From assembly GCA_964371945.1 (NCBI GenBank), contig CAYJPA010000075.1, positions 1 through 31,110 of the forward strand: a stretch of 31,110 nt of DNA, in the 5' to 3' direction. This stretch comes from CAYJPA01 sp964371945 (GTDB lineage Bacteria; Chloroflexota; Chloroflexia; Thermomicrobiales; UBA6265). Both the position numbers and the translations under genes were made by a program. Below the pieces are notes generated by a model. It saw only the letters and a list, made by a program, of their open reading frames with translations. It did no database searches and had not been told where the DNA came from. Position 1 is the stretch's first letter. Each line of letters starts with the position of its first letter. This document shows positions 15,513-23,807 of the stretch, piece after piece.

Positions 15513-17258
15513 ATGGTTGACATCGAAGAATCGCCGATCGGGTCAGTTGTGGTCGCGGACTTCGGACGCGGTGTTTCGCGGGCATATCTCCTGGAAGAGA
15601 TCGCGGGGGCGTTTCGGTTCGTCGCCAAGGCCGAGGGCCGAACGACGACGGACCTTCCCCACGAAGACCTGACAATCGGCTGGCGTCATCTTCTGCGCCA
15701 ACTCGAATGGCTGACCGGACGTGGACTGACGACGCGGGACCGGCTGACCATGCCGCAGATCAATAATGGCGACGGTGTCGACGCGTTACTCGTTTGCTCG
15801 AGTCTTGCCGAGCCGGTTCGCGTCGCTGTGCTCGAGGCGGGCACAAGCCAGATCTCCATACCGCTGATCGAGGGTCTGAAACGGTCCAACACCCGCGTGT
15901 TTCATGTCGCGGCGCCGTCGAGTCGCAAAGACGGCGGTTGGGCAGCCTCCCAGATGGAAGCGCTGCGAACGTTCATGCCCGAAATGGCGATCCTGATCGT
16001 CGGCGCAAACAGTTCAGACGCGCTGCCGCGGGTGCACCAGGTCGCCAAGGGCGTCAGCCTGATTGGCAGCCTGCAACGCGCCGTGGTGATCGCGGATGGT
16101 CCGGCACAGGAGCAATCTGTCGCCATGTTCGCGGGCCGGACGAAGGTCCGCGGTGTTTCCCCCGAGGTCCGGACTCCGCAAGACATCGCGGGTGAAATCG
16201 AACGAGAGCTCAGCGACGCATTCCGCGCGCGGCTAAATACGCCCGATTTTGCGGAAGTCGCAAAGGAGGCGACACAAGGTGTCATTTCGAGAGCACATGC
16301 GGTCGATTTGGTCAATCGATTCATTGCCCGCGCCTTTGGTCGCCGGGTGCTGACAATCGGGATCGACGATGGCATGCATGTCCACTGGGCAAACGGCGAT
16401 CAGGGCACGATGGCCACCGCCCCGCATGTCGACTTGACCGGTTCCATCGCGGGTCTCTCCGCGAGAGAAGTCGCCGATGCGATCGTCTGGCTGCCGTTTG
16501 AGGCGACCGAGGACGAGCTTATTACCTGGGTACTGAACCGCTCGATCCGGCCCTGGACACTCCCCGAATCTCCGCGAGACAAGGCCATCGAGCAGGCGCT
16601 CACGCGACAGATCGTTCGCCGCGGTCTCGCGGAGATCTCTCGCTCGCAGCCAATGGCGCTAAACGGAGTCGATCTCGTGATTGGCGGACCGCTCTTCGCC
16701 CGCTGGGATCAACCCGGGGCGGCCGCGCTCGCGCTACTGGATAGTATTGACATCGTGCCGAACGATGGCGTTCTCGATCTCGCGATCGATCAGGACGGAC
16801 TCATGGCTGTTGCCGGCACAATTGGCGCCGTCGGGCCGGCACTGGCGTCCAGCGTGTTCGAGTTCGACACGTTGATCCATCTCGGCAGCGCGGTGATCAT
16901 CGGAGGCTCGAACCACGAAGGCGAACTTGCCTGCCGCGGCGAGATCCACTACGAATCCGGCGAGATGGCGCAGTTTCAGGTGCTGACCGGGAGTCTCGAG
17001 GTTCTTCCATTGCGAGCCGGCGAAACCGCGACTCTCGTCTTGAGACCGGAGCGCAAGTATTCGGTCGGCGGGCATCCGACCGGCAAAACGGTGACCCTGT
17101 CCGACGAGCGGAAGATCATCGGCGGCAGTGTCGGCGTCATCATCGACGCCCGCAGCCGGTCTCTCAGTGTTCCTTCCCAAGGACGACATATCAAGGCAAA
17201 GCAATGGCTGGATGCCGTAACCGGCGCCAAGTCCCCCGCCGTCCGACGGTTTTCGTAG
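15513..17258 (+). CDS. MutL-like ASKHA-fold ATPase, usually annotated glutamate mutase L
   Basis: The 581-aa protein resembles the MutL/GlmL family (actin-like ATPase fold), whose name comes from a gene next to glutamate mutase. The first phosphate-binding motif is VVVADFGRGVSRAYL (D16, G18), followed by FVAKAEGRTTTDLPHED, the stretch typical of the family. The adenosine-side motif is LVIGGPLFARW. The second phosphate motif, however, is GIDDGMHVHWANGDQG instead of a clean DxGG.T, so ATPase activity is not certain. The last ~120 residues look like a beta-rich extension. No glutamate mutase or other B12 enzyme is in the window, so the family name should not be taken as function. ATG 15513 has GGAG (15503-15506) six bases upstream. 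The next gene starts 42 bases later. Confidence 0.75.
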   Translation: MVDIEESPIGSVVVADFGRGVSRAYLLEEIAGAFRFVAKAEGRTTTDLPHEDLTIGWRHLLRQLEWLTGRGLTTRDRLTMPQINNGDGVDALLVCSSLAEPVRVAVLEAGTSQISIPLIEGLKRSNTRVFHVAAPSSRKDGGWAASQMEALRTFMPEMAILIVGANSSDALPRVHQVAKGVSLIGSLQRAVVIADGPAQEQSVAMFAGRTKVRGVSPEVRTPQDIAGEIERELSDAFRARLNTPDFAEVAKEATQGVISRAHAVDLVNRFIARAFGRRVLTIGIDDGMHVHWANGDQGTMATAPHVDLTGSIAGLSAREVADAIVWLPFEATEDELITWVLNRSIRPWTLPESPRDKAIEQALTRQIVRRGLAEISRSQPMALNGVDLVIGGPLFARWDQPGAAALALLDSIDIVPNDGVLDLAIDQDGLMAVAGTIGAVGPALASSVFEFDTLIHLGSAVIIGGSNHEGELACRGEIHYESGEMAQFQVLTGSLEVLPLRAGETATLVLRPERKYSVGGHPTGKTVTLSDERKIIGGSVGVIIDARSRSLSVPSQGRHIKAKQWLDAVTGAKSPAVRRFS

Positions 17259-17300
17259 CCCGCGGCGCCACATGGCCACCAATCTGACTGGAGACTCGCG

Positions 17301-18443
17301 ATGAATGTCAACTTTCCGAACCGGGAACCGATCATCGTGCGCGACCGCGAAATCCAGATGGTCAGACGGCTGCCGGGCGGCGGCGACGTCAAGCTTCGAG
17401 CCGGGGAGCGCATTACCGCTGATCATGTGCTCGCGCGAACCGATCCGCGTGCAAGCGCGATCACGATCTCGGTCGCCGATCAACTCGGTATACCCCCGCG
17501 GGAGATTAGCAAGTTTCTGATGAAGCCGGTTGGTTCCCGGTTCGGGGCTGGTGAAGCGATCGCTCGCAACCGAAAAGGGTTGCGCACCGTCGTTGTGGCG
17601 GCGCCACAAGCCGGCACATTAATCTCGGTCGACACCGATACAGGCTCCGCACTGATCGCACCAGGTGCGGGCGGCGAATTCAAGTCGATGATTGACGGCG
17701 ATATCGAGTTCGTCGACGGTAAGCAATCGGTCTCGATTCGGACCGTCGGCTCACGACTTTTCGGCATCATCGGTATCGGAGCCCCTGCCGCGGGCGAGCT
17801 CGCCGTTTTAGCGACATCGCCGGGCGAAGAATTACAGGCGTCGAAGGTTACTCCCGAGCTCAAGGGAAAAATCGTGGTCGGAGGCGGTTGGGCGTCCGCG
17901 GCGGCAATCAAGAAGCTGGTCGAAGTCGGAGCCGTCGGTTTGATCACAGGCGGCCTTGTCGATCGCGACGTTATCGCGAGTCTGGGCATCTCGGCCGAGG
18001 ATCGTCTATCACCTTGGCGGCTGAAGCCGAGTGAACAGTCGATCGGAGACGAGCTTCTATCTGGAATCGCGATGATGGCAACCGAGGGTTATGGACAGAT
18101 AGCGATCAATCCGCACATCTTTGCATTCTTGCAGGAGTTCGACGGCTTAACTGGCGTGCTCTTCACGTCGACTCGGGTGGTTGGGTATCTCGCCAGGCCA
18201 CAGCTCATTTTCGTCAACAGCGAATTGCTGGATGACGACGCTCCGACGGGCACAGCCGCGCTCGCTCCAGGCAGTCTGGCGCGGCTGATCGATCAAAACT
18301 CGCTTGGGCAGAGTGTCGAAATTGCGAGCGGACCAAAGCGGTCCCGCCGCGGCGATGGGAACATGATCGAAGTCGTCGAGGTTCTATTCTCGAATGGCCA
18401 GTATCGGATCGTGCCACTCGCGAACATCGAGCTGGTGGCGTAA
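17301..18443 (+). CDS. Barrel-sandwich/KOW-like protein paired with the MutL-like ATPase (function unknown)
   Basis: This 380-aa soluble protein has no membrane segment and no catalytic motif that I recognise. Its N-terminal half shows Gly-rich turns of the barrel-sandwich (RnfC or biotinyl-like) type: LRAGERITADHVLA, PVGSRFGAGEAIAR and VVAAPQAGTLISVDTDTG. The middle has a conserved-looking segment, GKIVVGGGWASAAAIKKLVE, then VGAVGLITGGLVDRDVIAS. The end has a KOW-like beta hairpin (VEVLFSNGQYRIVPLANIEL). The start ATG has GGAG eight bases upstream. As it is next to the MutL-like gene and transcribed with it, a joint role is inferred, perhaps as an adaptor or a regulatory subunit. A GC-rich hairpin at 18494-18517 closes the operon. 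Confidence 0.75.
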   Translation: MNVNFPNREPIIVRDREIQMVRRLPGGGDVKLRAGERITADHVLARTDPRASAITISVADQLGIPPREISKFLMKPVGSRFGAGEAIARNRKGLRTVVVAAPQAGTLISVDTDTGSALIAPGAGGEFKSMIDGDIEFVDGKQSVSIRTVGSRLFGIIGIGAPAAGELAVLATSPGEELQASKVTPELKGKIVVGGGWASAAAIKKLVEVGAVGLITGGLVDRDVIASLGISAEDRLSPWRLKPSEQSIGDELLSGIAMMATEGYGQIAINPHIFAFLQEFDGLTGVLFTSTRVVGYLARPQLIFVNSELLDDDAPTGTAALAPGSLARLIDQNSLGQSVEIASGPKRSRRGDGNMIEVVEVLFSNGQYRIVPLANIELVA

Positions 18444-18493
18444 CTGGCGCGCCGGTGACCACAAGTTCAATCGACGTTTTCGGGGTGAAATAG

Positions 18494-18517
18494 GGCCGGT
18501 GGTCTGAGCCACCGGCC
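18494..18517 (+). terminator. Hairpin after the three-gene MutL-like cluster
   Basis: GGCCGGTGG (18494-18502) and CCACCGGCC (18509-18517) form a perfect nine-base stem with a six-base loop, ~50 bases after the stop codon at 18443. There is only a T-poor tail, so it may be an imperfect or factor-aided terminator. Confidence 0.55.
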
Positions 18518-18637
18518 TCCTCAGTTATTGCGGCCCTTGTCGACTACCGAACCAATGTGCACGGAATATTTTCGAAGTTGCCGTATCCGGTCGATCGCTG
18601 GTTGGTAAAGACGGCATTCCTAAATCCTCGATCCTTC

Positions 18638-18663
18638 TGTACGGTTGTGTACAATCGTGTACA
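18638..18663 (+). promoter_or_regulatory. Three TGTAC repeats at exact 10-bp spacing: probable toxin-antitoxin operator
   Basis: TGTACG (18638), TGTACA (18648) and TGTACA (18658) start exactly 10 bases apart, on one face of the helix. TGTACA is its own reverse complement. A -10-like TACAAT (18650-18655) lies within the repeats; no good -35 was found. The antitoxin ATG is 32 bases beyond the last repeat. Phd/YefM antitoxins bind repeated sites in their own promoter, so autoregulation is likely. Confidence 0.65.
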
Positions 18664-18694
18664 GAAATCCATTGAAAGAAGAAGGACTTGAACC

Positions 18695-19009
18695 ATGCAG
18701 CCACCTTCGATTGAAACACTCAACTCTTCGGACGTGAGACAGCACTTTGCGACATTACTCAATCGAGTCTACCGTCATGAAACCAGGGTGCTCGTCGAAA
18801 AGAGTGGCATTCCGGTGGCGGCGATCGTTTCAACCGCGGATTTGGAACGGTTGAACCGGCTTGATCAGGAGATTTCGGCTCGCTTCGCGCTGCTTGAAGA
18901 ATTCCGCGCACCGTTTCGAGACATTCCACCAGAGGAGCTTGACCGGGAGATCGAATCTGCGCTGGCTGAAATCCGGGCTGAACATGCAGTTCCGGCAGCT
19001 AACCCGTGA
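18695..19009 (+). CDS. Phd/YefM-family antitoxin
   Basis: This 104-aa protein looks like a Phd/YefM antitoxin: an N-terminal DNA-binding fold (LNSSDVRQHFATLLNRVYRH, then TRVLVEKSGIPVAAIVSTAD, matching the usual S-x-R-x-x-F-x-x-x-L and G-x-P-v-A-x-i pattern) and an acidic helical tail (ERLNRLDQEISARFAL, PEELDREIESALAEIRAE) expected to wrap the toxin. A possible ribosome site, GAAGGA (18681-18686), lies eight bases before the ATG. The stop overlaps the start of the PIN toxin (GTGA), the usual coupling in toxin-antitoxin pairs. The operator of TGTAC repeats lies directly upstream. Confidence 0.85.
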   Translation: MQPPSIETLNSSDVRQHFATLLNRVYRHETRVLVEKSGIPVAAIVSTADLERLNRLDQEISARFALLEEFRAPFRDIPPEELDREIESALAEIRAEHAVPAANP

Positions 19010-19446
19010 TCCGCGTAGTCATCGATACTAATGTAATCGCCTCGGGATTGATCAAGTCGCAGAGCACGCCTGGCCGCATCCTTGATTGCTGGGCAGCAGG
19101 ATTGTTCGAACTTGTCACCTCTGAGCACATTCTTGGAGAGCTTGAGCATACACTTACCAAGCCTTACTTCCAGCGTTTCGCAACAACTGATTGGGCCACG
19201 AGCAATCTTTCGAGACTGCGACAATTCTCATCGGTCACGAACTTAGCGATAACGATCAGTGCGATTGCTTCACATCCTGAAGACGACCTTGTCATCGTCA
19301 CAGCGGTGAACGGGAATGCATCGATCCTTGTGACCGGCGACAAGCAACTTCTCTCAATCGGCCGGTATCAGACGATTCCATTTTTAGCACCGGCCACATT
19401 CTTGGAGATGCTGCTTGAAGGAATTGAAACCGCGCCAATTTGGTGA
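19006..19446 (+). CDS. PIN-domain toxin (putative RNase of a type II toxin-antitoxin pair)
   Basis: This 146-aa PIN protein fits the COG1569 group of putative toxin components. The acidic metal-binding residues appear in RVVIDTNVIASGL (N-terminal Asp), SEHILGELEHTL (Glu), HPEDDLVIVTAV (Asp pair) and LVTGDKQLLSIG (Asp). PIN toxins cut RNA with Mg2+ or Mn2+. The start GTG overlaps the antitoxin stop by four bases. It is convergent with dnaK across a strong hairpin (19516-19543). The target RNA is unknown. Confidence 0.87.
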   Translation: MIRVVIDTNVIASGLIKSQSTPGRILDCWAAGLFELVTSEHILGELEHTLTKPYFQRFATTDWATSNLSRLRQFSSVTNLAITISAIASHPEDDLVIVTAVNGNASILVTGDKQLLSIGRYQTIPFLAPATFLEMLLEGIETAPIW

Positions 19447-19515
19447 GGTGGTCTTGTTCGGGCGCCAGTGCACCGTCCACCTTAACAACGGCAGTTCGCA
19501 TCGAACGAAATCGCA

Positions 19516-19543
19516 CGAGGGGTGGCCATCCGGCCACCCCTCG
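19516..19543. terminator. Perfect 12-bp hairpin between the convergent PIN toxin and dnaK genes
   Basis: CGAGGGGTGGCC (19516-19527) pairs with GGCCACCCCTCG (19532-19543) around the loop ATCC. It lies between the 3' ends of two convergent genes, 30 bases from the dnaK stop and ~70 from the toxin stop, so it can serve both strands. T runs are poor on both sides. Confidence 0.65.
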
Positions 19544-19572
19544 TTGCCCGGCACCATTTTGTTGCCCAACGT

Positions 19573-21492
19573 TTAACGGTCTGAGCCGACTTCGCGGAAC
19601 TCGCCTTCGACCGTGGCCTCGTCCTCGGGAGCCGTCTCGCCGGCTCCAGCGCCGCCTGCGCCGTTCATGTCCTCGGATGCCGCGGCGGCCTCGTACATCG
19701 CCGTGCCGACCTTGGAGAGGCTCTGAACCATCTCTTCATAGGCGGGCTTGAGCCGTTCGACATTCTCGCGATCCTTGCCGAGGATCTCCTTGACCGCCTG
19801 AACCTTCGTGTCAAGTTCGGTCTTGATCTCCTCCGGGATGCGATCGCCGTATTCGCTCAACGTCTTCTCGGCCTGGAAGGTCATGCTCTCGGCGTCGTTG
19901 ATCAGGCTGATCGCTTCGCGGCGCTGGCGATCGGTTTCGGCATTCTCCTCGGCCTCGCGCACCATCCGCTGCACTTCAGACTCTGAAAGTCCAGAGGAAC
20001 CGGTGATCGTGATCTTTTGCTCCTTGCCCGTGGCTTGATCCTTCGCGGCGACGTTCAGGATACCGTTGGCGTCGATATCGAAGGTGACTTCGACCTTCGG
20101 CACGCCGCGGGGCGCCGGCAGGATACCGTCCAGGATGAACTTGCCGAGACTCTTGTTGTCGGCGGCCATCGGGCGCTCGCCCTGAAGGACATTGATTTCA
20201 ACCTGTGGCTGGCTGTCGGATGCGGTCGTAAAAACCTGGCTCTTGCGAGTCGGGATCGTCGTATTGCGCTCGATCAGCGCGGTCGCGACGCCGCCCAGCG
20301 TTTCGATCGAAAGCGTCAGTGGCGTGACGTCCAGCAGCAGGATGTCCTTGACATCGCCACCGAGCACACCGCCCTGAATCGCGGCGCCAATCGCGACGAC
20401 TTCGTCCGGATTGATGCCCTTGTGCGGTTCTTTGCCGAAGAAGGCCTGGACCCGCCGCTGCACGGCCGGCATTCGCGTCTGACCCCCGACCAGAATCGCC
20501 TCGTCGACTTCGCCCTTGCTCAGTCCGGCATCCTTCAGCGCGGCCTCCATTGGCGGCGCGGTGCGCTCGACCAGGTGATTGACGAGCTGCTCCAATTTCG
20601 AGCGCGTCAGCGAAATGTTGAGGTGCTTCGGACCGCTGGCGTCGGCCGTAATGAACGGAAGGTTGACATCGGTCTGCTGTGTGCTCGAAAGCTCAATCTT
20701 GGCTTTCTCGGCGGCCTCCTTGAGCCGCTGAAGCGCCATTCGATCCTTGCGCAGATCGATTCCTTCGCTTTTCTGAAACTCATCCGCCAGGAAATCAATG
20801 ATCACCTGATCGAAGTCGTCGCCGCCGAGGTGGGTGTCGCCGTTGGTGGAGAGCACCTGGAAGACGCCCTCGGAGAGATCGAGGATCGAGATGTCGTAGG
20901 TGCCCCCGCCGAGGTCATAGACCGCCAGCTTCTCGTCGCCCTTGCGGTCGAGACCGTACGCCAGCGCTGACGCGGTCGGCTCGTTGATGATCCGCTCCAC
21001 GGTCAATCCGGCGATGCGGCCCGCGTCTTTAGTCGCCTCACGCTGCGAGTTGTCGAAGTAGGCCGGGACGGTGATGACCGCGCGGTCCACGGTTTCTCCG
21101 AGGTACGCCTCGGCGTCCGCCTTAAGCTTCTGCAGGATCATTGCGGAGATCTCCTGCGGGCTATACCAACGATCACCCATCTTCACCTGGACATCGCCAT
21201 TTGGCGCCGCCTGCATCTTGTAGGGAACCAGTTTGATATCGCGCTGAACGGACGGGTCGCTGAACTTGCGACCCATGAAGCGCTTGATCGAGGCGATCGT
21301 GTTCTCCGGATTGGTAACGGCCTGGCGCCGCGCAAACCGGCCGACCAGACGTTCGCCGCTCCCGGTCACCGCAACCACGGATGGCGTCAGCCGTTCGCCT
21401 TCGGCATTTGGGATGACGGCCGGCTCTCCGCCTTCAATCGTGGCGATAACCGAGTTCGTTGTCCCAAGGTCGATTCCAATCATTCGTGCCAT
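19573..21492 (-). CDS. dnaK: Molecular chaperone DnaK (Hsp70)
   Basis: DnaK is the ATP-driven Hsp70 that binds exposed hydrophobic segments of client proteins. At 639 aa it is full length. The ATPase domain has IGIDLGTTNSVIA, VITVPAYFDNSQREATKDAG, AVYDLGGGTYDISILDL and ILVGGQTRMPAVQ; the linker reads LLLDVTPLTLSIET; the substrate domain and helical lid follow, ending in a Gly/Ala-rich acidic tail. The ATG is preceded on the minus strand by GGAAGGAG with a nine-base spacer. It is the third gene of the hrcA-grpE-dnaK operon; dnaJ, which often follows, is absent here, and the next gene is convergent. Confidence 0.98.
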   Translation of the reverse strand: MARMIGIDLGTTNSVIATIEGGEPAVIPNAEGERLTPSVVAVTGSGERLVGRFARRQAVTNPENTIASIKRFMGRKFSDPSVQRDIKLVPYKMQAAPNGDVQVKMGDRWYSPQEISAMILQKLKADAEAYLGETVDRAVITVPAYFDNSQREATKDAGRIAGLTVERIINEPTASALAYGLDRKGDEKLAVYDLGGGTYDISILDLSEGVFQVLSTNGDTHLGGDDFDQVIIDFLADEFQKSEGIDLRKDRMALQRLKEAAEKAKIELSSTQQTDVNLPFITADASGPKHLNISLTRSKLEQLVNHLVERTAPPMEAALKDAGLSKGEVDEAILVGGQTRMPAVQRRVQAFFGKEPHKGINPDEVVAIGAAIQGGVLGGDVKDILLLDVTPLTLSIETLGGVATALIERNTTIPTRKSQVFTTASDSQPQVEINVLQGERPMAADNKSLGKFILDGILPAPRGVPKVEVTFDIDANGILNVAAKDQATGKEQKITITGSSGLSESEVQRMVREAEENAETDRQRREAISLINDAESMTFQAEKTLSEYGDRIPEEIKTELDTKVQAVKEILGKDRENVERLKPAYEEMVQSLSKVGTAMYEAAAASEDMNGAGGAGAGETAPEDEATVEGEFREVGSDR

Positions 21493-21546
21493 GTTAAAGA
21501 GCTCCTTCCTGAGCTGTAGATGATTCCAAGGTACCCCGGTTAACGT

Positions 21547-22080
21547 TTAGGCCTGGAATTCGGGTTGATCGCCAACTCTGACCATCGCCGGTCGAAGTAC
21601 GTGATCTCCGAGCTTATACCCGCTTTGATAAACCTCGTTGACGATGTTCTGCGTGCTGCCTTCGACGGTCGCAACCGCTTCATGAAACGCGGGGTCGAAC
21701 GGCTGGCCAACCGCATCGATCGCGGTGATGCCTTCGCGCTCGAACAGACCCTCGAGCTTCTTTTCAATGAATTGCACGCCCTGGACCCAGGAGGTTTCCG
21801 TCTGATCCGGCGGAACATTTGCCAGTGCCCGTTTCAAATCGTCCATAAGCGGCAAGAGTTGGGTCATGATGCCTCGGGTCGCCAATTCGCGGGCGCGGGC
21901 GCGCTCCTGTTCGACCCTCCGCCGGTAGTTAGCGAACTCCGCGAGCGTCCGTTGAAGCTGATCGAGGTAACCATCTCGCTCCGCCGCCAGCGTCGCGATC
22001 TCGTCGACACCGTTCAGGTGCTCGTCATCGCTTCCTGGCTCCATTTCTTCCATTGCCAGCTTTTCATTCGTTTCAGTCAC
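21547..22080 (-). CDS. grpE: Nucleotide exchange factor GrpE
   Basis: GrpE releases ADP from DnaK and also acts as a thermosensor. The protein (177 aa from this start) has an acidic N terminus, a long coiled coil (AERDGYLDQLQRTLAEFANY, followed by RRRVEQERARARELATRG) and a C-terminal beta domain with GQPFDPAFHEAVATVEG, VYQSGYKLGDHVLRPAMVRV, the GrpE signature. GTG at 22080 is chosen over the upstream TTG at 22098 because GGGAG lies six bases before it. It stands between hrcA and dnaK, with 54 bases to dnaK. Confidence 0.96.
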   Translation of the reverse strand: MTETNEKLAMEEMEPGSDDEHLNGVDEIATLAAERDGYLDQLQRTLAEFANYRRRVEQERARARELATRGIMTQLLPLMDDLKRALANVPPDQTETSWVQGVQFIEKKLEGLFEREGITAIDAVGQPFDPAFHEAVATVEGSTQNIVNEVYQSGYKLGDHVLRPAMVRVGDQPEFQA

Positions 22081-22121
22081 TGTTTCTCCCTCGTTCAAAT
22101 CAACGTCCTTCGATCGTTTGA

Positions 22122-23198
22122 TTAGCTATCCAGTTTGGGATACAAGTCTGCCATCAGGTCGCTCATCAGACGCGCCATGTAGCGCACCGTCGAAATCGAG
22201 CGCCAGTACGACATGCGCATCGGTCCCAGCACGCCGAGCACACCGGTCACGACATTCTCAACGCCGTAGGTCGAAACCACGACACCAAAACGGCTGAACT
22301 CGCCAGGCAGACTGTCGCTGCCGATGAAGACCTGCACATCGGGTTGCTGGTCGAGCTGCGGCAGCACGGCGCTCAGGAATCCGCCGCCCCGAAGCAGCCC
22401 CATCACGCTTTGGAGATCGCCGTCGATGAAATCCGGCTGACCCATGATGTTCTCGAGTCCGGAATGCCGGATCGCGGTCTGATCGGCCGAATCCAGCGCC
22501 CGCAGTGTAAGAATCACCTGATCGACAATCGTCAAGGTCGTGGGGTCGAGGCCGGAAGCGTGACCGCCGATATCTTCAGACGAGAGGCCCCGCAAATCGA
22601 CAACCAACGAATCAGCGAGACGGCTGAGCTCGGATTGATCCGTGGCCCCTGGGAGATGAATCATCACCTGCCGGACGGTGCTTTCAAAGGTGACCAGTAC
22701 CAACAGCGCGATTCGGGGCTGCAACGAGATCAGCTCCAGGTGCCGCAGTTTGGCGATCGCTGTACGAGGGGCCGTGACGACGGAGACGTTGCCCGCGATT
22801 TCCGCCATGACCGTCGCCGCAAGGTCCATCCAGCCCTCGAGGTGATCCTCGGCCTGCCGGAACTGATGCCGGATCATGATCTGCTCCCCAGCAGGGAGCT
22901 CGACCGCACCCATCAAATTGTGGACGAAATAGCGATACCCGACATCGGTCGGTATGCGCCCACCCGATGTGTGGAGATGCTGGATCATCCCAGCCGTTTC
23001 GAGCTCGGCCATCTCGTTTCGGATCGTCGCCGACGAATAACCGATGTTGTAGCGCTCCGCCAGAGCCTTGGAGCCAACCGGCCGGCCGGATTGAACAAAC
23101 TCATGCACGATCAATTTGAGAATGGCTCGCTGACGCATGGTAAGAGAGGCCGGCGGCGCGCCACCGGCAGACAGTTCATTGGATTGAAGCTGCGTCAT
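22122..23198 (-). CDS. hrcA: Heat-inducible transcription repressor HrcA
   Basis: HrcA represses the chaperone operons by binding CIRCE and needs the chaperonin to fold. The 358-aa protein has the winged-helix region (TMRQRAILKLIVHEFVQSGR, PVGSKALAERY, SSATIRNEMAELE, GMIQHLHTSGGRIPTDVGYR) and the C-terminal HrcA domain (VFIGSDSLPGEF, GVLGPMRMSYWRSISTVRYM). The frame is open to 23231, but that start would sit inside CIRCE; ATG 23198 has GGAG seven bases upstream and lies 17 bases after the operator, so it is preferred. It is the first gene of the operon and so controls its own expression. Confidence 0.96.
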   Translation of the reverse strand: MTQLQSNELSAGGAPPASLTMRQRAILKLIVHEFVQSGRPVGSKALAERYNIGYSSATIRNEMAELETAGMIQHLHTSGGRIPTDVGYRYFVHNLMGAVELPAGEQIMIRHQFRQAEDHLEGWMDLAATVMAEIAGNVSVVTAPRTAIAKLRHLELISLQPRIALLVLVTFESTVRQVMIHLPGATDQSELSRLADSLVVDLRGLSSEDIGGHASGLDPTTLTIVDQVILTLRALDSADQTAIRHSGLENIMGQPDFIDGDLQSVMGLLRGGGFLSAVLPQLDQQPDVQVFIGSDSLPGEFSRFGVVVSTYGVENVVTGVLGVLGPMRMSYWRSISTVRYMARLMSDLMADLYPKLDS

Positions 23199-23214
23199 CG
23201 CTCTACTCCACACA

Positions 23215-23241
23215 TTAGCACTCTCTCGCACCGAGTGCTAA
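23215..23241 (-). promoter_or_regulatory. CIRCE operator (perfect inverted repeat)
   Basis: TTAGCACTC (23215-23223), nine bases, GAGTGCTAA (23233-23241): this is an exact match to the CIRCE consensus TTAGCACTC-N9-GAGTGCTAA, bound by HrcA. It lies just after the likely transcription start of hrcA-grpE-dnaK and before the hrcA ATG, the standard repression position. Confidence 0.97.
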
Positions 23242-23249
23242 CGCGCTTG

Positions 23250-23279
23250 AGGATAGCAAGGTTGACCACTTGGTGTCAA
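23250..23279 (-). promoter_or_regulatory. Promoter of hrcA-grpE-dnaK
   Basis: On the minus strand TTGACA (23279-23274) and TATCCT (23255-23250) are 18 bases apart. Transcription would begin about 23243, at the outer edge of CIRCE, so HrcA bound there would block RNA polymerase. Confidence 0.8.
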
Positions 23280-23378
23280 GGTGACGAGGTCCGCAATCAA
23301 GGTTACGTTCGTTCTTGGACAACTCTTCTTACTTGAGGAAGATTATGCGATTGCAGTCATCGTACGTAGTGTGGTGGC

Positions 23379-23807
23379 TCAAGCGTCCAGTTCCGATACG
23401 GGTCGCCGGCCCGCGAAGCCGGTCGTGATCTCGTGCCAGTACCTGATTGCATCCTCGCCCAATCGCCAGCAGAGGTAAACGACGCGGCCGCGATGCAGCG
23501 ATGGAAAATCGATCAGTCCGTCGTCGATATCCTTGAGCTCGATTCCCATTAGGTCGATCTCCTGGATGCCGAGAGCGAGTCGCTCGACCAGGGACTCGAG
23601 CTGCTTCTCGAGACCAAGCGCTTCCAGCCGGTGTCCGTTGCCACGCATTTGCGGAGTCATTTCGAGCAGTATGCTCTGACAATGTGCCAGCTCGTGCTTG
23701 CACTCGGCGAGCTCCTGCAACAGCGGTCGAACAACTGGAATGAGTGCATTTGCTTCCGCGAGCGTGAAGAGCCTGACGCGATCGCCTCTCCCGGCCTGAT
23801 CACTCAT
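23379..23807 (-). CDS. DUF2203-family protein
   Basis: This 142-aa cytoplasmic protein fits DUF2203, a small family of unknown function common in Gram-positive-type bacteria. The N terminus RLFTLAEANALIPVVRPLLQ and the C-terminal GIELKDIDDGLIDFPSLHRG plus RVVYLCWRLGEDAIRYWHE are the family's conserved blocks; the middle is helical, probably a coiled coil. No catalytic residues are known. The ATG overlaps the stop of the upstream gene (ATGA), so the two are translationally coupled. The 3' end is ~100 bases before the hrcA promoter on the same strand. Confidence 0.85.
   Translation of the reverse strand: MSDQAGRGDRVRLFTLAEANALIPVVRPLLQELAECKHELAHCQSILLEMTPQMRGNGHRLEALGLEKQLESLVERLALGIQEIDLMGIELKDIDDGLIDFPSLHRGRVVYLCWRLGEDAIRYWHEITTGFAGRRPVSELDA

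Noticed and set aside
20017..20970. 317-codon open frame on the plus strand inside dnaK
   Set aside because: Antisense to a full-length, highly conserved dnaK; no family match and no ribosome site. Long antisense frames are usual in GC-rich genes.
22344..23336. 330-codon plus-strand open frame over hrcA
   Set aside because: Antisense to hrcA and runs across its promoter and CIRCE; His/Gln/Arg/Asp-rich composition is typical of a shadow frame.
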